Source: Rhytidiadelphus loreus
Taxonomy: Eukaryota; Streptophyta; Bryopsida; Hypnales; Hylocomiaceae
Assembly (NCBI GenBank): GCA_947034895.1
Contig: OX344763.1
Location: 69,645,093 to 69,709,092 of the forward strand
DNA length: 64,000 nucleotides
Direction: 5' to 3'
Shown here: piece by piece, positions 63,443 through 64,000 of the stretch
How positions within the stretch are numbered: the stretch's first letter is position 1
How the letters are laid out: each line of letters begins with the position of its first letter
The notes under the pieces: model-generated
Database searches by the model: none
Told to the model about the DNA's origin: nothing
The model's input: the letters and a program-made list of their open reading frames with translations, nothing else
Made by a program: the position numbers and the translations under genes

Positions 63443-64000
63443 ATGAGTTTAGGAAGAAATGCAACTTGCACAAACATGTTTTACCATCTTCTTTACGTGA
63501 ATTTTCATGACATTATATTTTCTTGGACGGTCATTAAAGTCGAGGGCAAGAGCATTGCCCCAATTTTAAGGTTCACGCACAAAATCATTCAAAGTGATCA
63601 CCCAAACCCGCATATTGTTTTGAATGCATGAGTTTAGGAATAAATGCAACTTGCACAAACATGTTTTACCATCTTCTTTACGTGAATTTTCATGACATTA
63701 TATTTTCATGGACGGTCATTAAAGTCGAGGGCAAGAGCATTGCCCCAATTTTAAGGTTCACGCACAAAATCATTCAAAGTGATCACCCAAACCCGCATAT
63801 TGTTTTGAATGCATGAGTTTAGGAATAAATGCAACTTGCACAAACATGTTTTACCATCTTCTTTTCGTGAATTTTCATGACATTATATTTTCATGGACGG
63901 TCATTAAAGTCGAGGGCAAGAGCATTGCCCCAATTTTAAGGTTCACGCACAAAATCATTCAAAGTGATCACCCAAACCCGCATATTGTTTTGAATGCATG
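63443..64000. repeat. Terminal near-identical 185-bp monomers
   Basis: Starts 63443, 63628, 63813 and 63998 are exactly 185 bp apart. All carry GACGGTCATTAAAGTCGAGG, GAGCATTGCCCC, ATTTTAAGG, GTGATCACCC and AACCCGC. The last two differ from each other only by ACGTG/TCGTG near position 53, as far as I can see. This is the most homogeneous monomeric run in Block III and probably continues beyond the window. Confidence 0.8.

Larger units (their letters stand above)
1..64000. repeat. Tandem satellite array, ~185-bp monomer, fills the window
   Basis: The landmark ATGAGTTTAGG (variants ATGACTTTAGG, ATGAATTTACG, GCAGGAGTTTAGG) recurs every 183-189 bp from base 92 to base 63998, always on the same strand, with no intervening unique sequence. 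The first 91 bases are the 3' part of a monomer, so the array extends beyond both edges. My hand consensus is 185 bp with 70 G+C. The common length classes are 184 (type C), 185 (A, B, D), 186 (B') and 189 bp (Block III). This layout is typical of centromeric or pericentromeric satellite DNA in plants and animals. The family is not recognised and a centromeric role is inference from architecture only. Confidence 0.97.
54144..64000. repeat. Block III: type F/G satellite, many 189-bp monomers
   Basis: Diagnostic features are GAAGAAATGC at positions 11-20, CATGACATT instead of CGTGACATT, TCTTGGACGG, AAAGTCGAGGGC, GAGCATTGCCCC, ATTTTAAGG, and CACGCAAACG instead of CACCCAAACG. Many monomers have a 4-bp insertion turning GCATATCC into GCATAATTATCC, which I find only in this block. 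Type E-like monomers are interspersed around 58.8-60.1 kb and at 60831, 61016, 62511 and 62885-63250. Confidence 0.82.

Noticed and set aside
1..64000. Hundreds of 62-70 codon open frames on both strands
   Set aside because: Their spacing equals the monomer period. Plus-strand frames end at the TGA overlapping the next ATG, and minus-strand frames are shadows of the same bases. There is no codon-like substitution pattern.
1..64000. CRISPR array
   Set aside because: Units are ~185 bp, contiguous, and the variable parts are shared among many units. There are no unique spacers and no cas genes.
1..64000. Canonical CENP-B box (NTTCGNNNNANNCGGGN)
   Set aside because: TTTCGTCGGACAG, TTTTCGTGAC and TTTTTCGTTTC share only the TTCG part. 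No CGGG is found at the required spacing in the monomers I checked.
1..64000. Telomeric repeat derived from TTTAGG
   Set aside because: TTTAGG occurs once per monomer within ATGAGTTTAGG. There is no tandem TTTAGGG or TTAGG run.
1..64000. Relation to grass CentC/CentO satellites because of CCACCCAAACNTG
   Set aside because: The resemblance is about 10 bases, recalled from memory. Monomer length and the rest of the sequence do not match. Not enough to assign a family.
1..64000. Transposon or retroelement fragments
   Set aside because: Every stretch read could be placed in the monomer register. No terminal repeats, target-site duplications or polymerase/integrase-like translations were seen.

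Overview
The whole window is one uninterrupted tandem satellite array. A unit of about 185 bp (range roughly 183-189 bp) repeats head to tail in one orientation from base 1 to base 64000, about 346 copies. I found no protein-coding gene, RNA gene, transposon, telomeric repeat, CRISPR array or unique spacer. The open frames in it all recur with the monomer and are chance products of the repeat. The setting is eukaryotic heterochromatin. Monomer length near a nucleosome repeat, about 38% GC (counted on my hand consensus) and nested higher-order repeats (HORs) fit a centromeric or pericentromeric satellite. I do not recognise the family and cannot name the species. A plant is my weak first guess; an animal is not excluded.

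Monomer positions here start at the A of the near-universal ATGAGTTTAGG (position 1). Diagnostic differences cluster at positions 43-120 and 165-182. Positions 17-36 and 137-159 hardly change anywhere. On these differences I define types A, A', B, B', C, D, D', E, F and G, each with a reference monomer in the feature list.

Layout: Block I (1-27412) mixes types A/A'/B/B'/C/D/D' and is built of clear HORs. These are HOR-1 (three copies: 1387, 8227, 12288), HOR-2 (a 7-mer of about 1295 bp at 3419, 4714 and 6748), a B-B-A'-C series (10442-12287), a 6-mer (13396-15607) and a 15-mer of 2767 bp in two tandem copies (21879-27412). Block II (27413-54143) is mostly type E and consists of large overlapping segmental duplications with offsets of 2948, 2763, 4239, 3870 and 2949 bp. 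A trio of Block I type A monomers is embedded at 40505-41059. Block III (54144-64000) is dominated by types F and G, many with a 4-bp insertion giving 189-bp units. It opens with a near-perfect 2041-bp tandem duplication and ends in almost identical monomers.

Nothing here acts as a pathway. The content of interest is the record of array evolution: unequal exchange in whole-monomer steps, conversion-like transfer of single monomers or trios over 11-25 kb, chimeric monomers, and a dyad-bearing sequence with a sharply conserved core that could be a protein-binding site. All type assignments were made by eye; no alignment or database search was run.
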